Source of the DNA: JAOUGY01 sp050329955 | GTDB lineage: Bacteria; Actinomycetota; Acidimicrobiia; Spongiisociales; ZC4RG35 | Assembly: GCA_050329955.1 (NCBI GenBank) | Contig: JBHJOH010000236.1 | Span: 1 to 33,707, forward strand | Direction of reading: 5' to 3' | Length of the DNA: 33,707 nt | Shown here: one piece after another, positions 15,932 to 22,737 of the stretch | How positions within the stretch are numbered: the stretch's first letter is position 1 | Layout: the number at the start of each line of letters is the position of its first letter | The notes under the pieces: generated by a model | What the model was told of the DNA's origin: nothing | The model's database searches: none | What the model saw: the letters and a program-made list of their open reading frames with translations, nothing else | Position numbers and translations under genes: made by a program

Positions 15932-15937
15932 TACCCT
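15932..15937 (+). promoter_or_regulatory. Candidate -10 of the rhodanese-metZ operon
   Basis: TACCCT lies 27 bp before ATG 15965, and TTGGGC (15911-15916) 15 bp further upstream is a poor -35. Unlike the leaderless genes, this start has an AGGAG ribosome site, giving a leader of about 20 nt. Confidence 0.35.
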
Positions 15938-15964
15938 GGCGGCGAACGCAACCAGGAGACGCCG

Positions 15965-16381
15965 ATGAACTACGCCGGAGACATGACGCCTTCCGACACC
16001 TTCGAGATTCTGACGGGTGACGACCGGGCCATGCTGGTGGACTGTCGTACCCAGGCCGAATGGTCCTATGTGGGCGGGCCCGACCTGGCCTCCATCGGCA
16101 AGTCGGTCATCCCGATCGAATGGTCGCGGTTCCCCGACGGCGCCGTCAACGCCGACTTCATAACCCAGCTCGAAGAGGCCGGGGCCGACCGGGAGGTGCC
16201 GGTGTTCTTCCTGTGCCGCTCAGGCGTGCGTTCGGTCGCAGCCGCAACGGCAGCCACCGCCGCCGGCTGGACCGCCGCCTACAACATCTCGGACGGCTTC
16301 GAAGGACCCCCCGACGAGTCGGGTCATCGTGGAACGAAGAGCGGATGGAAGGTTGCCGGGCTCCCCTGGAAACAGCCATGA
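15965..16381 (+). CDS. Rhodanese-like sulfurtransferase
   Basis: A 138-residue single-domain rhodanese. The active-site loop is CRSGVRS with catalytic Cys84, and the domain opens with AMLVDCRTQAEWSYVGGP and closes with NISDGFEG. The chosen ATG 15965 has AGGAG 7 bases upstream. The stop overlaps the start of the sulfhydrylase gene as ATGA. This coupling, known from several bacterial genomes, suggests that the rhodanese handles sulfane sulfur or sulfide for O-succinylhomoserine sulfhydrylation; that role is inferred from position rather than from sequence. Confidence 0.88.
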   Translation: MNYAGDMTPSDTFEILTGDDRAMLVDCRTQAEWSYVGGPDLASIGKSVIPIEWSRFPDGAVNADFITQLEEAGADREVPVFFLCRSGVRSVAAATAATAAGWTAAYNISDGFEGPPDESGHRGTKSGWKVAGLPWKQP

Positions 16382-17547
16382 CCGAATGGGCGCCGGACAC
16401 CCTGGCCGTTCGCGGCGGGCTGTCCCGAACCGGTTTCGACGAGACCGCCGAAGCGCTGTTCCTCACATCCGGATACGTGTACGCATCGGCGGCCGAAGCC
16501 GAAGCCGCTTTCGCCGGCGACATCGACCGCTACGTCTACTCCCGCTACGGCAACCCCACCATCGCCACCTTCGAGGAGCGGCTCCGGCTGATGGAGGGGG
16601 CAGAGGCGTGTTTCGCCACCGCCACCGGGATGGCGGCGGTGTTCAACGCCCTCTCCGCCACGCTGGTGGCGGGTGATCGGGTGGTTGCCGCCCGGGGGCT
16701 GTTCGGATCCTGCTTCGTGATCCTCGACGAGTTGCTCCCCCGCTGGGGCATCACCACCGAGTTCGTGGACGGAACCGACCTGGCCGAGTGGGAGCGGGCG
16801 CTGTCGACACCGGCCAAGGCGGTGTTCTTCGAGACGCCATCGAATCCGATGCTCGAGTTGATCGACCTAGCCGCCGTCGCCGAGCTGGCCCACGGCGCCG
16901 GGGCACTCGTGATCGTCGACAACGTCTTCGCCACCCCGCTCCTGCAGAAGCCGCTCGAGTTGGGCGCCGACGTCGTGGTGTACTCCGCCACCAAACACAT
17001 CGACGGTCAGGGCCGCACCCTCGGCGGAGCCATCCTCGGGACCAAAAAATTCATCGACACCAAGGTGCAGCCGCTCATGCGCCACACCGGCCCCTCGATG
17101 AGCCCGTTCACCGCCTGGGTGCTCGCCAAGTCGCTCGAAACGATGAGCCTGCGCGTGGGGCGCCAGGTGGAGAGTGCCGTGGCCCTGGCCACCGCACTGG
17201 AGGCGCATCCCGGTGTCGACCGGGTGCTCTACCCGTTCCTCGCCTCCCACCCCCAGCACGAACTGGCCCGACGCCAGATGACAGCGGGAGGCACCGTCGT
17301 TACCTTCGAAGTCCCCGGCGGCAAAAACCGGGCCTTCCAGGTCCTCGACCGCCTCGAACTGGTCGACATCTCCAACAACCTGGGCGACTCCAAGAGCCTC
17401 GTCACCCACCCCGCCTCCACCACCCACCGCCGACTCGGCCCCGACGTACGCGCCGCCATGGGCATCACCGACGGAATCATCCGCATCTCGGTGGGACTGG
17501 AAGCGGTGGACGACATCATCGGAGACGTCACGTCGGCGTTGGGATAG
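16378..17547 (+). CDS. metZ: O-succinylhomoserine sulfhydrylase
   Basis: A 389-residue PLP enzyme of the Cys/Met metabolism family, making homocysteine from O-succinylhomoserine and sulfide in methionine synthesis. Lys206 in SATKHIDGQGR binds PLP. YSRYGNPT (54-61), the EACFATATGMAA segment (76-87) and FETPSNP (151-157) are family hallmarks, and SLVTHPASTTH lies near the C-terminus. The SATKHIDGQGR and RHTGPSMSPFTAWVL segments point to MetZ rather than cystathionine gamma-synthase. It is translationally coupled to the rhodanese gene. After the stop a 6-bp stem AGCTGG/CCAGCT (17546-17576) is a weak terminator candidate. Confidence 0.9.
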   Translation: MTEWAPDTLAVRGGLSRTGFDETAEALFLTSGYVYASAAEAEAAFAGDIDRYVYSRYGNPTIATFEERLRLMEGAEACFATATGMAAVFNALSATLVAGDRVVAARGLFGSCFVILDELLPRWGITTEFVDGTDLAEWERALSTPAKAVFFETPSNPMLELIDLAAVAELAHGAGALVIVDNVFATPLLQKPLELGADVVVYSATKHIDGQGRTLGGAILGTKKFIDTKVQPLMRHTGPSMSPFTAWVLAKSLETMSLRVGRQVESAVALATALEAHPGVDRVLYPFLASHPQHELARRQMTAGGTVVTFEVPGGKNRAFQVLDRLELVDISNNLGDSKSLVTHPASTTHRRLGPDVRAAMGITDGIIRISVGLEAVDDIIGDVTSALG

Positions 17548-17597
17548 CTGGTGATGCTCAGGGGATAGGGCCAGCTGACCGGACCTGTCCAGGGATG

Positions 17598-17629
17598 GTC
17601 AACAAGTCAACAGGTCGACAAGTCAACAG
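17598..17629 (+). repeat. Octamer block 1 (GTCAACAR x4)
   Basis: Four head-to-tail octamers: GTCAACAA, GTCAACAG, GTCGACAA, GTCAACAG. It pairs imperfectly (24 of 32 positions) with the inverted block at 17651-17682 across a 21-nt loop. Confidence 0.8.
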
Positions 17630-17650
17630 GCCAAGCCCGGGATTCCGGTC

Positions 17651-17682
17651 CTGTCGACCCGTTGAACCGTGGACCTGTTGAC
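17651..17682 (-). repeat. Octamer block 2, inverted
   Basis: Reading on the minus strand: GTCAACAG, GTCCACGG, TTCAACGG, GTCGACAG. The same word and the same copy number (four) as block 1, in opposite orientation. Confidence 0.75.
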
Positions 17683-17716
17683 CGCTCCGCCGAGAGGATC
17701 CCCTCCGCCCGATTCC

Positions 17717-17779
17717 CTATCCGCGACCTCGGTGAGCACGACAGGAACATCGGGCGCCGTCCACCGAGGTCGCGGATAG
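17717..17779. terminator. Strong perfect hairpin, possible bidirectional terminator
   Basis: CTATCCGCGACCTCGGTG (17717-17734) and its exact complement (17762-17779) form an 18-bp perfect stem around a 27-nt loop. It lies between convergent genes. There is no U-tract on either side, so intrinsic termination in the classical sense is uncertain; the left arm also shares a 12-mer with 183-194. Confidence 0.5.
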
Positions 17780-17857
17780 AGGACGAACGGCAGAACTGCT
17801 CTCGCTCCGAGGTGACCGGGTCCACTGGGGCCACCGGAACTGCATCCCGGGCCTGGT

Positions 17858-17889
17858 CTGTTGACGTCTGTACCTGTTCTGCTGTCGAC
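17858..17889 (-). repeat. Octamer block 3, inverted
   Basis: Reading on the plus strand: CTGTTGAC, GTCTGTAC, CTGTTCTG, CTGTCGAC. It is a diverged four-unit block in the same orientation as block 2, about 180 bp further on. Confidence 0.65.
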
Positions 17890-17966
17890 CATCCCGGACA
17901 AGCTGCGGTCAGCCATCCCGTCCGCTGGACCTGGTTGTGGTCCCACGTTGAAGCGACGAGCGACGA

Positions 17967-18371
17967 TCAGATGGCGCGCATGCGATTGCCACGGGCGTTG
18001 TGCTCGACCTCGGCCAGGCCCAGCTCCTCCATCAGCGGCGGGATGTACATGCCGAATCGACCACGCAGGCCCTTCTTGAGGCCGTACCATCCGCCCACCG
18101 GGTTCGACTCCGACCGGCCCCACGCCTCGATCGTTGCTTCCTTGGCGGGCTTTTGTTCGTCGGCGGAGCCGAGTTCCATCCAGTCGCCGTGGGCCCTCAG
18201 CATGTCGTGGAGGTCCTCCAGGCAGCGGGCGTCGTACAGCAGCACCGTCTTTCCGACCGTGCACACGATGACGTCCGTGCCGTCCCGCGTTTCACGATGC
18301 ATCGTGTACCCCGACGTGAGCGGCGGCGTCTTCAGCTGCCATGGGCTCTCGGGTGTTCCTTCTCCAGCCAT
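17967..18371 (-). CDS. Conserved protein of unknown function (DUF6855-like)
   Basis: A 134-residue soluble protein. It opens with GTPESPWQLKTPPLTSGYTM and has VCTVGKTVLLYDARCLEDLHDML in the middle. It ends with SNPVGGWYGLKKGLRGRFGMYIPP and LMEELGLAEVEHNARGNRMRA. I recognise this as a small actinobacterial/proteobacterial family that I believe carries the label DUF6855; its function is unknown. GGAGGGAGA lies 4 bases before ATG 18371. It follows the SRPBCC gene by 17 bp, so both are probably transcribed from the divergent promoter region at 18818-18878 under the ArsR-type regulator. Confidence 0.75.
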   Translation of the reverse strand: MAGEGTPESPWQLKTPPLTSGYTMHRETRDGTDVIVCTVGKTVLLYDARCLEDLHDMLRAHGDWMELGSADEQKPAKEATIEAWGRSESNPVGGWYGLKKGLRGRFGMYIPPLMEELGLAEVEHNARGNRMRAI

Positions 18372-18388
18372 GTCCGTCTCCCTCCGTG

Positions 18389-18817
18389 TCAGCCGGCTGC
18401 CCGGCGTTCCGCTTCCGCTTTGAGCCCTCGGGCGAACTGGTCGAACAAGGGCTGGAGGTTGGGGATGGACTTCCAGATCATCGGCAGGAAGAGGCCCGTG
18501 TACTCCTCGCGCATCCTGAACGTGGTCGTCGACCCGTCGGGGTGGAGCGAGTACGTGCGCTCACCCTTGAACAGCCCCAACGGCATGCCGCCTGTCCATG
18601 TCATCGATCGACCAGCCTGGAAGTCGGAGACCTTCAGAGGGAACGCCCGACCAGGCTGCGCCGACGACGTCACCTTGAGCTTGGCGCCCGGAGCGATCGT
18701 CCCCTCGAACCCGACCACACCCGAATCCCACCGCAGGAACCCGGCGCCGTCGATGAGGATCGGCCAGATCACGTCTGGCGTCGCCTCGATCGAAGCGCTG
18801 GTCTCGAAGAACTCCAT
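18389..18817 (-). CDS. SRPBCC-family protein (polyketide cyclase/START-like fold)
   Basis: A 142-residue single-domain protein. FFETSASIEATPDVIWPIL at the N-terminus is the typical first strand and helix of the SRPBCC ligand-binding fold, followed by LRWDSGVVGFEGTIAPGAKL and a C-terminal helix (SIPNLQPLFDQFARGLKAEA). Ligand unknown. GGAGGG lies 8 bases before ATG 18817. It diverges from the arsR-type gene; tandem palindromes in the 61-bp gap probably control both sides. Confidence 0.82.
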   Translation of the reverse strand: MEFFETSASIEATPDVIWPILIDGAGFLRWDSGVVGFEGTIAPGAKLKVTSSAQPGRAFPLKVSDFQAGRSMTWTGGMPLGLFKGERTYSLHPDGSTTTFRMREEYTGLFLPMIWKSIPNLQPLFDQFARGLKAEAERRAAG

Positions 18818-18834
18818 GCTTACCCTCCGCTATT

Positions 18835-18852
18835 CGTAACCGTCGAGTTACG
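18835..18852. promoter_or_regulatory. ArsR-type operator candidate 1
   Basis: CGTAAC-N6-GTTACG, a perfect palindrome between the divergent SRPBCC and arsR-type genes. Spacing and symmetry suit a winged-helix dimer. Confidence 0.65.
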
Positions 18853-18868
18853 GTAACACATGCGTTAC
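18853..18868. promoter_or_regulatory. ArsR-type operator candidate 2
   Basis: GTAAC-N6-GTTAC, the same core and the same 6-bp gap as operator 1, with its centre 17 bp away. Its right arm overlaps the arsR-type gene's -10 element, implying autorepression. Confidence 0.62.
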
Positions 18869-18878
18869 TCTCTCGGTC
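18866..18878 (+). promoter_or_regulatory. Leaderless promoter of the arsR-type gene
   Basis: TACTCT (18866-18871), 7-nt spacer CTCGGTC, then ATG 18879. It overlaps operator candidate 2. Confidence 0.5.
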
Positions 18879-19181
18879 ATGAGCACCGCCTTCGACGCAC
18901 TCGCCGACGATCAGCGCCGCCGGATCCTCTCGATGCTGGGCACAGGAGACATGTCGGTCCAGGAGATCGCCGACCAACTGCCCATCAGCCGCCCGGCGGT
19001 GTCCAGGCATCTGAGGCTGCTGAAAGACGCCGGCCTCGTGGATGACCGGCCCGAGGGGACGCGTCGGGTCTATCGTCTCCATGCGGAGGGCCTCGCCGCG
19101 GTCGAGGCCTACATCCGCCAGGTGTGGGGCGACGCCGCCATCCGCTTCACCATCGCCGCAGAGAACACGTCGGAGGGCTGA
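18879..19181 (+). CDS. ArsR-family winged-helix regulator
   Basis: A 100-residue ArsR-type repressor. LADDQRRRILSMLG (7-20) is followed by the helix-turn-helix MSVQEIADQLPISRPAVSRH and LRLLKDAGLVDDRPEGTRRVYRL, the recognition helix and wing. There is no Cys metal-binding motif, so metal sensing is unlikely. This subgroup is commonly found next to SRPBCC (AHSA1-type) genes, as here: its TGA shares one base with the ATG of the following SRPBCC gene, and another SRPBCC gene diverges from it. It is expected to repress both units via the palindromes at 18835-18868; the signal is unknown. Confidence 0.88.
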   Translation: MSTAFDALADDQRRRILSMLGTGDMSVQEIADQLPISRPAVSRHLRLLKDAGLVDDRPEGTRRVYRLHAEGLAAVEAYIRQVWGDAAIRFTIAAENTSEG

Positions 19182-19654
19182 TGGAGCCGATCGAGATCGA
19201 GTTCACCGTGGGCTGTTCCCCCGAGCACGCCTTCGACGTGTGGGCGAACCGGACCTCGATGTGGTGGCCGAACAGCCACTCCATGTCGGGCGACCCCGAC
19301 CTCGTCACCTTCGAACCGAGGGTCGGCGGCCGCATCTTCGAGCGCACTCCGACCGGGACCGAACACGATTGGGGCGAGATCGTCGCCTGGGAGCCACCCA
19401 CCCGGCTCGCCTACCTCTGGCACATCGCCTTCGACCGCTCCGACGCCACCGACGTCGAGGTCACGTTCCACCCCGATCCGGAAGGGGCACGGGTGCGGAT
19501 CGTCCACTCCGGATGGGAACGACTGGGCTCGAATGCCCAGGAACGGCGCGACCGCAACCTCGGAGGATGGGTAGGGCTGCTACCTCACTTCCGAGGAGCG
19601 GTCCGAGAGCAGAACGCAGAAGGCAGAACGCAGAACGCCCAGGCAGACCGCTGA
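19181..19654 (+). CDS. SRPBCC-family protein (AHSA1/ATPase-activator-like)
   Basis: A 157-residue protein with the SRPBCC fold: EIEFTVGCSPEHAFDVWANR at the start, then MWWPNSHSMSG, FEPRVGGRIFERTPTGTEHD and GEIVAWEPPTRLAYLWHIAF, ending in VRIVHSGWERLG and GGWVGLLPHFRGAV. ATG 19181 overlaps the arsR-type stop by one base, so the two are co-translated. The final 15 or so residues (EQNAEGRTQNAQADR) are Gln/Asn-rich and encoded by the heptamer repeat at 19609-19636; the fold itself ends before them. Function unknown, possibly binding of a small hydrophobic ligand linked to the regulator. Confidence 0.85.
   Translation: MEPIEIEFTVGCSPEHAFDVWANRTSMWWPNSHSMSGDPDLVTFEPRVGGRIFERTPTGTEHDWGEIVAWEPPTRLAYLWHIAFDRSDATDVEVTFHPDPEGARVRIVHSGWERLGSNAQERRDRNLGGWVGLLPHFRGAVREQNAEGRTQNAQADR
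19609..19636 (+). repeat. Heptamer repeat (GCAGAAC/GCAGAAG x4) running into a gene's 3' end
   Basis: Four head-to-tail heptamers GCAGAAC, GCAGAAG, GCAGAAC, GCAGAAC inside the last codons of the SRPBCC gene. An inverted, degenerate partner lies at 19687-19704 (complement reads GAGAGGCAGAAGCCGCAG) near the end of xylB. Confidence 0.8.
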
Positions 19655-19723
19655 CGCCAAGGGGTCAGAGAGTCCGACGTTCCGGCTGCGGCTTCTGCCT
19701 CTCGTGGCCTCGCCGCCGGCCCG

Positions 19724-21211
19724 CTACCCCGTCCGATGGAACGTATCCACCAGCGCCGGATACAACCCCCGGTACAGCTCGTGGGCCTGTGCATATACGT
19801 CGGTGTCGGCTCCGGGGACTGCGACGGGTCTCACGGTGACGGTCTGGGCCACGGCTTCCTCCACGGTCCGGTGCCAGCCGGCTCCGACCATGGCGAGCAG
19901 CCCTGCGCCGTAGGCGGCGCCCTCGGTGGTGTTGACGGTGGCGATCTCGGCGCCGAGCACGTCGGCGAGGATCTGGGTCCACACCGGGCTCTTCAAACCG
20001 CCGCCGGAGGCGCGAATCTGATCGGGGGCGGGCATACCGGCGGCGATCATCAGGTCGAGACCATCCTTCAACCCGAAGGAGACACCCTCGAGCACGGCTC
20101 TGGTGAGGTGGCGCCGATCGTGCCGCACGGTCAGCCCCACGAAGGCGGCTCGGGCGAGCGGATCGGGGTGGGGAGTTCGTTCCCCTGTCAGGTAGGGAAG
20201 GAAGAACAGGCCCTCGCTTCCGGCCGGAACGTGGGCGGTGGGCGGGACCAGGTCGTCGAAGTCGATGCCGGGCGCCAGCGCGTCCCGGAACCAGCGGAGA
20301 CTCCCGGCCGCCGACAGCATCACGCCCATCAGATGCCATTTCCCGGGAACCGAATGACAGAACGAGTGCACCCGCCCGTGCGGTTCGATCACGGGAGTGT
20401 CGGTGGCGGCGAACACCACCCCGGAGGTACCGAGCGACAGTGCCATGACACCAGGACCGACCGCCCCCACCCCCACCGCGTTGGCGGCCTGGTCGCCGCC
20501 TCCGGCGATCACCGGGGTGCCGGCGGGCAGCCCGGTGGCCTCGGCGGCGACGGCGTGCAGTACTCCGGTGATGTCGGGGCCTTCGTGGGTGGTCGGCATC
20601 CACGCCGGGTCGATCCCGAGCGCGTCCAACACCTCGGGCGACCAGGTCCGGGCGGAGATGTCGAACAGCAGCGTGCCGGCGCCGTCGGCCACGTCGGTGG
20701 CAAAGTCGCCCGTGAGCCGGTACCGGACGTAGTCCTTGGGCAGCAGCACATGCTTGACCTGCTTCCACACGTCGGGCTCGTGGTCCCGAACCCACACCAG
20801 CTTGGGGGCGGTGAACCCGGTGAGGGCGTCGTTACCGGTGATCGGCACGAGCCGCTCGCCCAGCACCGCTCTGATCTGATCGCACTCGGCGCCGGTGCGC
20901 TGGTCGTTCCACAGCAACGCCGGCCGCAGAACTTCGCCGGAGGTGTCGAGCAGCACCGAGCCGTGCATCTGACCGGTGAGACCGACCGCCGCCACGGCCT
21001 CTCCCGGGACGCCGGTCGAGGCCAGCACCGATCGGATGGCCTGCACGGTTCCGTCCCACCACAGGTGCGGATGCTGTTCGGACCACAACGGCTGCGGGGT
21101 GTGGTATCCGTACTCCGACACACCCACCCCCGCCACCGTGCCGTCCCGGGCGATCAGGACGGCTTTGGTGGCGGTGGTGGACGAGTCGATCCCGAGGACG
21201 TAGCCGGCCAC
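19724..21211 (-). CDS. xylB: Xylulokinase
   Basis: A 495-residue FGGY-family sugar kinase phosphorylating D-xylulose to xylulose 5-phosphate for the pentose phosphate pathway. The N-terminal phosphate-binding strand YVLGIDSSTTATKAVL (4-19), the substrate-side motif GLTGQMHGSV (77-86), and catalytic Asp240 in GGGDQAANAVG are all present; MHG and GGGDQAA are the xylulokinase signature. The C-terminal ATP-binding segment is ASGGGLKSPVWTQILAD. Its length is typical (about 485-500). ATG 21211 is 2 bp after the xylA stop, so it is the second gene of a xylAB operon. It converges on the SRPBCC gene across 69 bp containing the inverted partner of the heptamer repeat. Confidence 0.93.
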   Translation of the reverse strand: MAGYVLGIDSSTTATKAVLIARDGTVAGVGVSEYGYHTPQPLWSEQHPHLWWDGTVQAIRSVLASTGVPGEAVAAVGLTGQMHGSVLLDTSGEVLRPALLWNDQRTGAECDQIRAVLGERLVPITGNDALTGFTAPKLVWVRDHEPDVWKQVKHVLLPKDYVRYRLTGDFATDVADGAGTLLFDISARTWSPEVLDALGIDPAWMPTTHEGPDITGVLHAVAAEATGLPAGTPVIAGGGDQAANAVGVGAVGPGVMALSLGTSGVVFAATDTPVIEPHGRVHSFCHSVPGKWHLMGVMLSAAGSLRWFRDALAPGIDFDDLVPPTAHVPAGSEGLFFLPYLTGERTPHPDPLARAAFVGLTVRHDRRHLTRAVLEGVSFGLKDGLDLMIAAGMPAPDQIRASGGGLKSPVWTQILADVLGAEIATVNTTEGAAYGAGLLAMVGAGWHRTVEEAVAQTVTVRPVAVPGADTDVYAQAHELYRGLYPALVDTFHRTG

Positions 21212-21213
21212 GA

Positions 21214-22548
21214 TCAGTTGGTGGTCCAGATGACCCGGTTGACGGCGTTCTCGATCTGCTCCTGGCGACCGGACACCGGCACGGGGTCGATCTCACCCGA
21301 CAGGACCTTGGCCTCGAGCGAATCGAGCGACTCGGACCCACCCAGGATGGCCGAACCGAGGCTGTCATCCCAGCGGGCGTAGCGTTCGGCCCGGGCCCCC
21401 GAAAGGGTCTTCTCCTCCAACAGCCTGGCGCCCACCAGCAAGGCGCGGGCCAGGGTGTCGATTGCACCGATGTGGCCGTGGAACAGGTCGTTGCGGGCCA
21501 TCGACTGGCGTCGCAGCTTGGAATCGAAGTTGAAGCCACCGGTGGTGAGGCCGCCACCCCGCAGGATCTCGAACATGGCGACCGACAGTTCGTCGACCGA
21601 GTTCGGGAACTGGTCGGTGTCCCACCCGTTCTGGTAGTCGCCCCTGTTGGCGTCGACCGATCCGAAGATGCCGTTGTCGACGGCGTAGGCCACCTCGTGG
21701 TGGAAGCTGTGACCGGCCAGGGTGGCGTGGTTGACCTCGATGTTGACCCGGTACTCGTCCACCAGGTCGTAGCGCTGCAGGAACGAGTGCACCGACTGAC
21801 AGTCGTAGTCGTACTGGTGCTTGGTCGGCTCCTGCGGCTTCGGCTCCAGCAGTAGGGTCCCGGTGAACCCGATCTTTCGCTTGTGCTCGGCGACCAGGGT
21901 CAGGAAGCGACCCAACTGGTCGGCCTCCCGGCGCAGGTCGGTGTTGAGCAGGGTCTCGTAGCCCTCGCGTCCGCCCCACAGCACGTAGTTCTCACCACCG
22001 AGACGATGGGTGGCCTCGAGTGCGTGCTTGACCTGGGCGGCGGCGTAGGCGAACACCTCGGGATCGGGGTTGGTGGAGGCTCCGGCGGCGTAGCGGGGGT
22101 GGCTGAAGGCGTTGGCGGTGCCCCACAGCACCTTCACTCCGCTGGCAGCCATCTTCTCCTCGGCGTAGGCCACCATTGCATCGAGGTTCGACGCCGACTC
22201 GGCAAAGGTGGCGCCTTCCGGTGCGATGTCAACGTCGTGGAAACAGAAGAACGGCGTGCCGAGTTTGGTGAAGAACTCGAAGGCGGCGTCCATCTTCTGG
22301 TGGGCGGCTCCCAACGGGTCGTCGCTGGGTTTCAGCCACGGGCGGTCGAAGGTGCCCGACCCGAACACGTCAGACCCCGGCCAGTTGAACGAGTGCCAGT
22401 AGCACACGGCGATGCGGAGGTGGTCTTCCATCCGCTTGCCCAACACCATGCGGTCGGGGTCGTACACCTTGTACGAGAGCGGGTCGGTGGACTCGGGTCC
22501 TCCGAATCCGATCGGGCCGGTCACATCGCCGAAGAATTCCTCAGTCAT
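21214..22548 (-). CDS. xylA: Xylose isomerase, class II type
   Basis: A 444-residue enzyme converting D-xylose to D-xylulose with two divalent metals. Active-site residues: His104 and Asp107 in FCFHDVD, metal/substrate residues Glu235 and Lys237 in LLLEPKP, and then NIEVNHATLAGHSFHHE, DANRGDYQNGWDTD and GGFNFDSKLRRQ. ATG 22548 is chosen because AAGGAG sits 8 bases upstream; TTG 22551 is immediately before it. The long N-terminal part (YKVYDPDRMVLGKRMEDHLR, CYWHSF) matches class II enzymes of E. coli/Firmicutes type rather than the shorter class I enzyme (about 390 residues) usual in Streptomyces and relatives. It is followed after 2 bp by xylB. No xylR lies nearby. Confidence 0.93.
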   Translation of the reverse strand: MTEEFFGDVTGPIGFGGPESTDPLSYKVYDPDRMVLGKRMEDHLRIAVCYWHSFNWPGSDVFGSGTFDRPWLKPSDDPLGAAHQKMDAAFEFFTKLGTPFFCFHDVDIAPEGATFAESASNLDAMVAYAEEKMAASGVKVLWGTANAFSHPRYAAGASTNPDPEVFAYAAAQVKHALEATHRLGGENYVLWGGREGYETLLNTDLRREADQLGRFLTLVAEHKRKIGFTGTLLLEPKPQEPTKHQYDYDCQSVHSFLQRYDLVDEYRVNIEVNHATLAGHSFHHEVAYAVDNGIFGSVDANRGDYQNGWDTDQFPNSVDELSVAMFEILRGGGLTTGGFNFDSKLRRQSMARNDLFHGHIGAIDTLARALLVGARLLEEKTLSGARAERYARWDDSLGSAILGGSESLDSLEAKVLSGEIDPVPVSGRQEQIENAVNRVIWTTN

Positions 22549-22589
22549 CAAACGAACTCCTTGTCTCGATCATGCGTCGCTGCCACTGC

Positions 22590-22602
22590 GTCACGAAGTG
22601 AC
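22590..22602. promoter_or_regulatory. Palindrome upstream of xylA, operator candidate
   Basis: GTCAC-gaa-GTGAC, 42 bp upstream of the xylA ATG. The rest of the 189-bp gap to the methyltransferase end holds a CTCCCGGGAG palindrome (22666-22675) and no gene. Regulator unknown. Confidence 0.3.
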
Positions 22603-22737
22603 CGGTGGCCCGACGACCCCGATGACCGATCCCGCGAACTTCGGATGACACTCCCTGGGACGAATCTCCCGGGAGGCGCCTTCGGTGAGAGGTACCGACC
22701 AAGGCCTCCCCACCGAACAGAGACTACCCCTCCGCCA

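Larger units (their letters stand above)
17548..17966. other. Gene-free convergent junction with octamer repeats and hairpin
   Basis: A 419-bp spacer between the 3' ends of metZ and the minus-strand gene at 17967. It contains three 32-bp blocks of four octamers each and an 18-bp perfect inverted repeat. No frame in it shows protein-family features. Confidence 0.7.

Noticed and set aside
17598..17889. Octamer blocks as a plasmid-type iteron origin.
   Set aside because: No replication initiator gene nearby, blocks are degenerate and of opposite orientation, and the setting is a convergent junction of metabolic genes.
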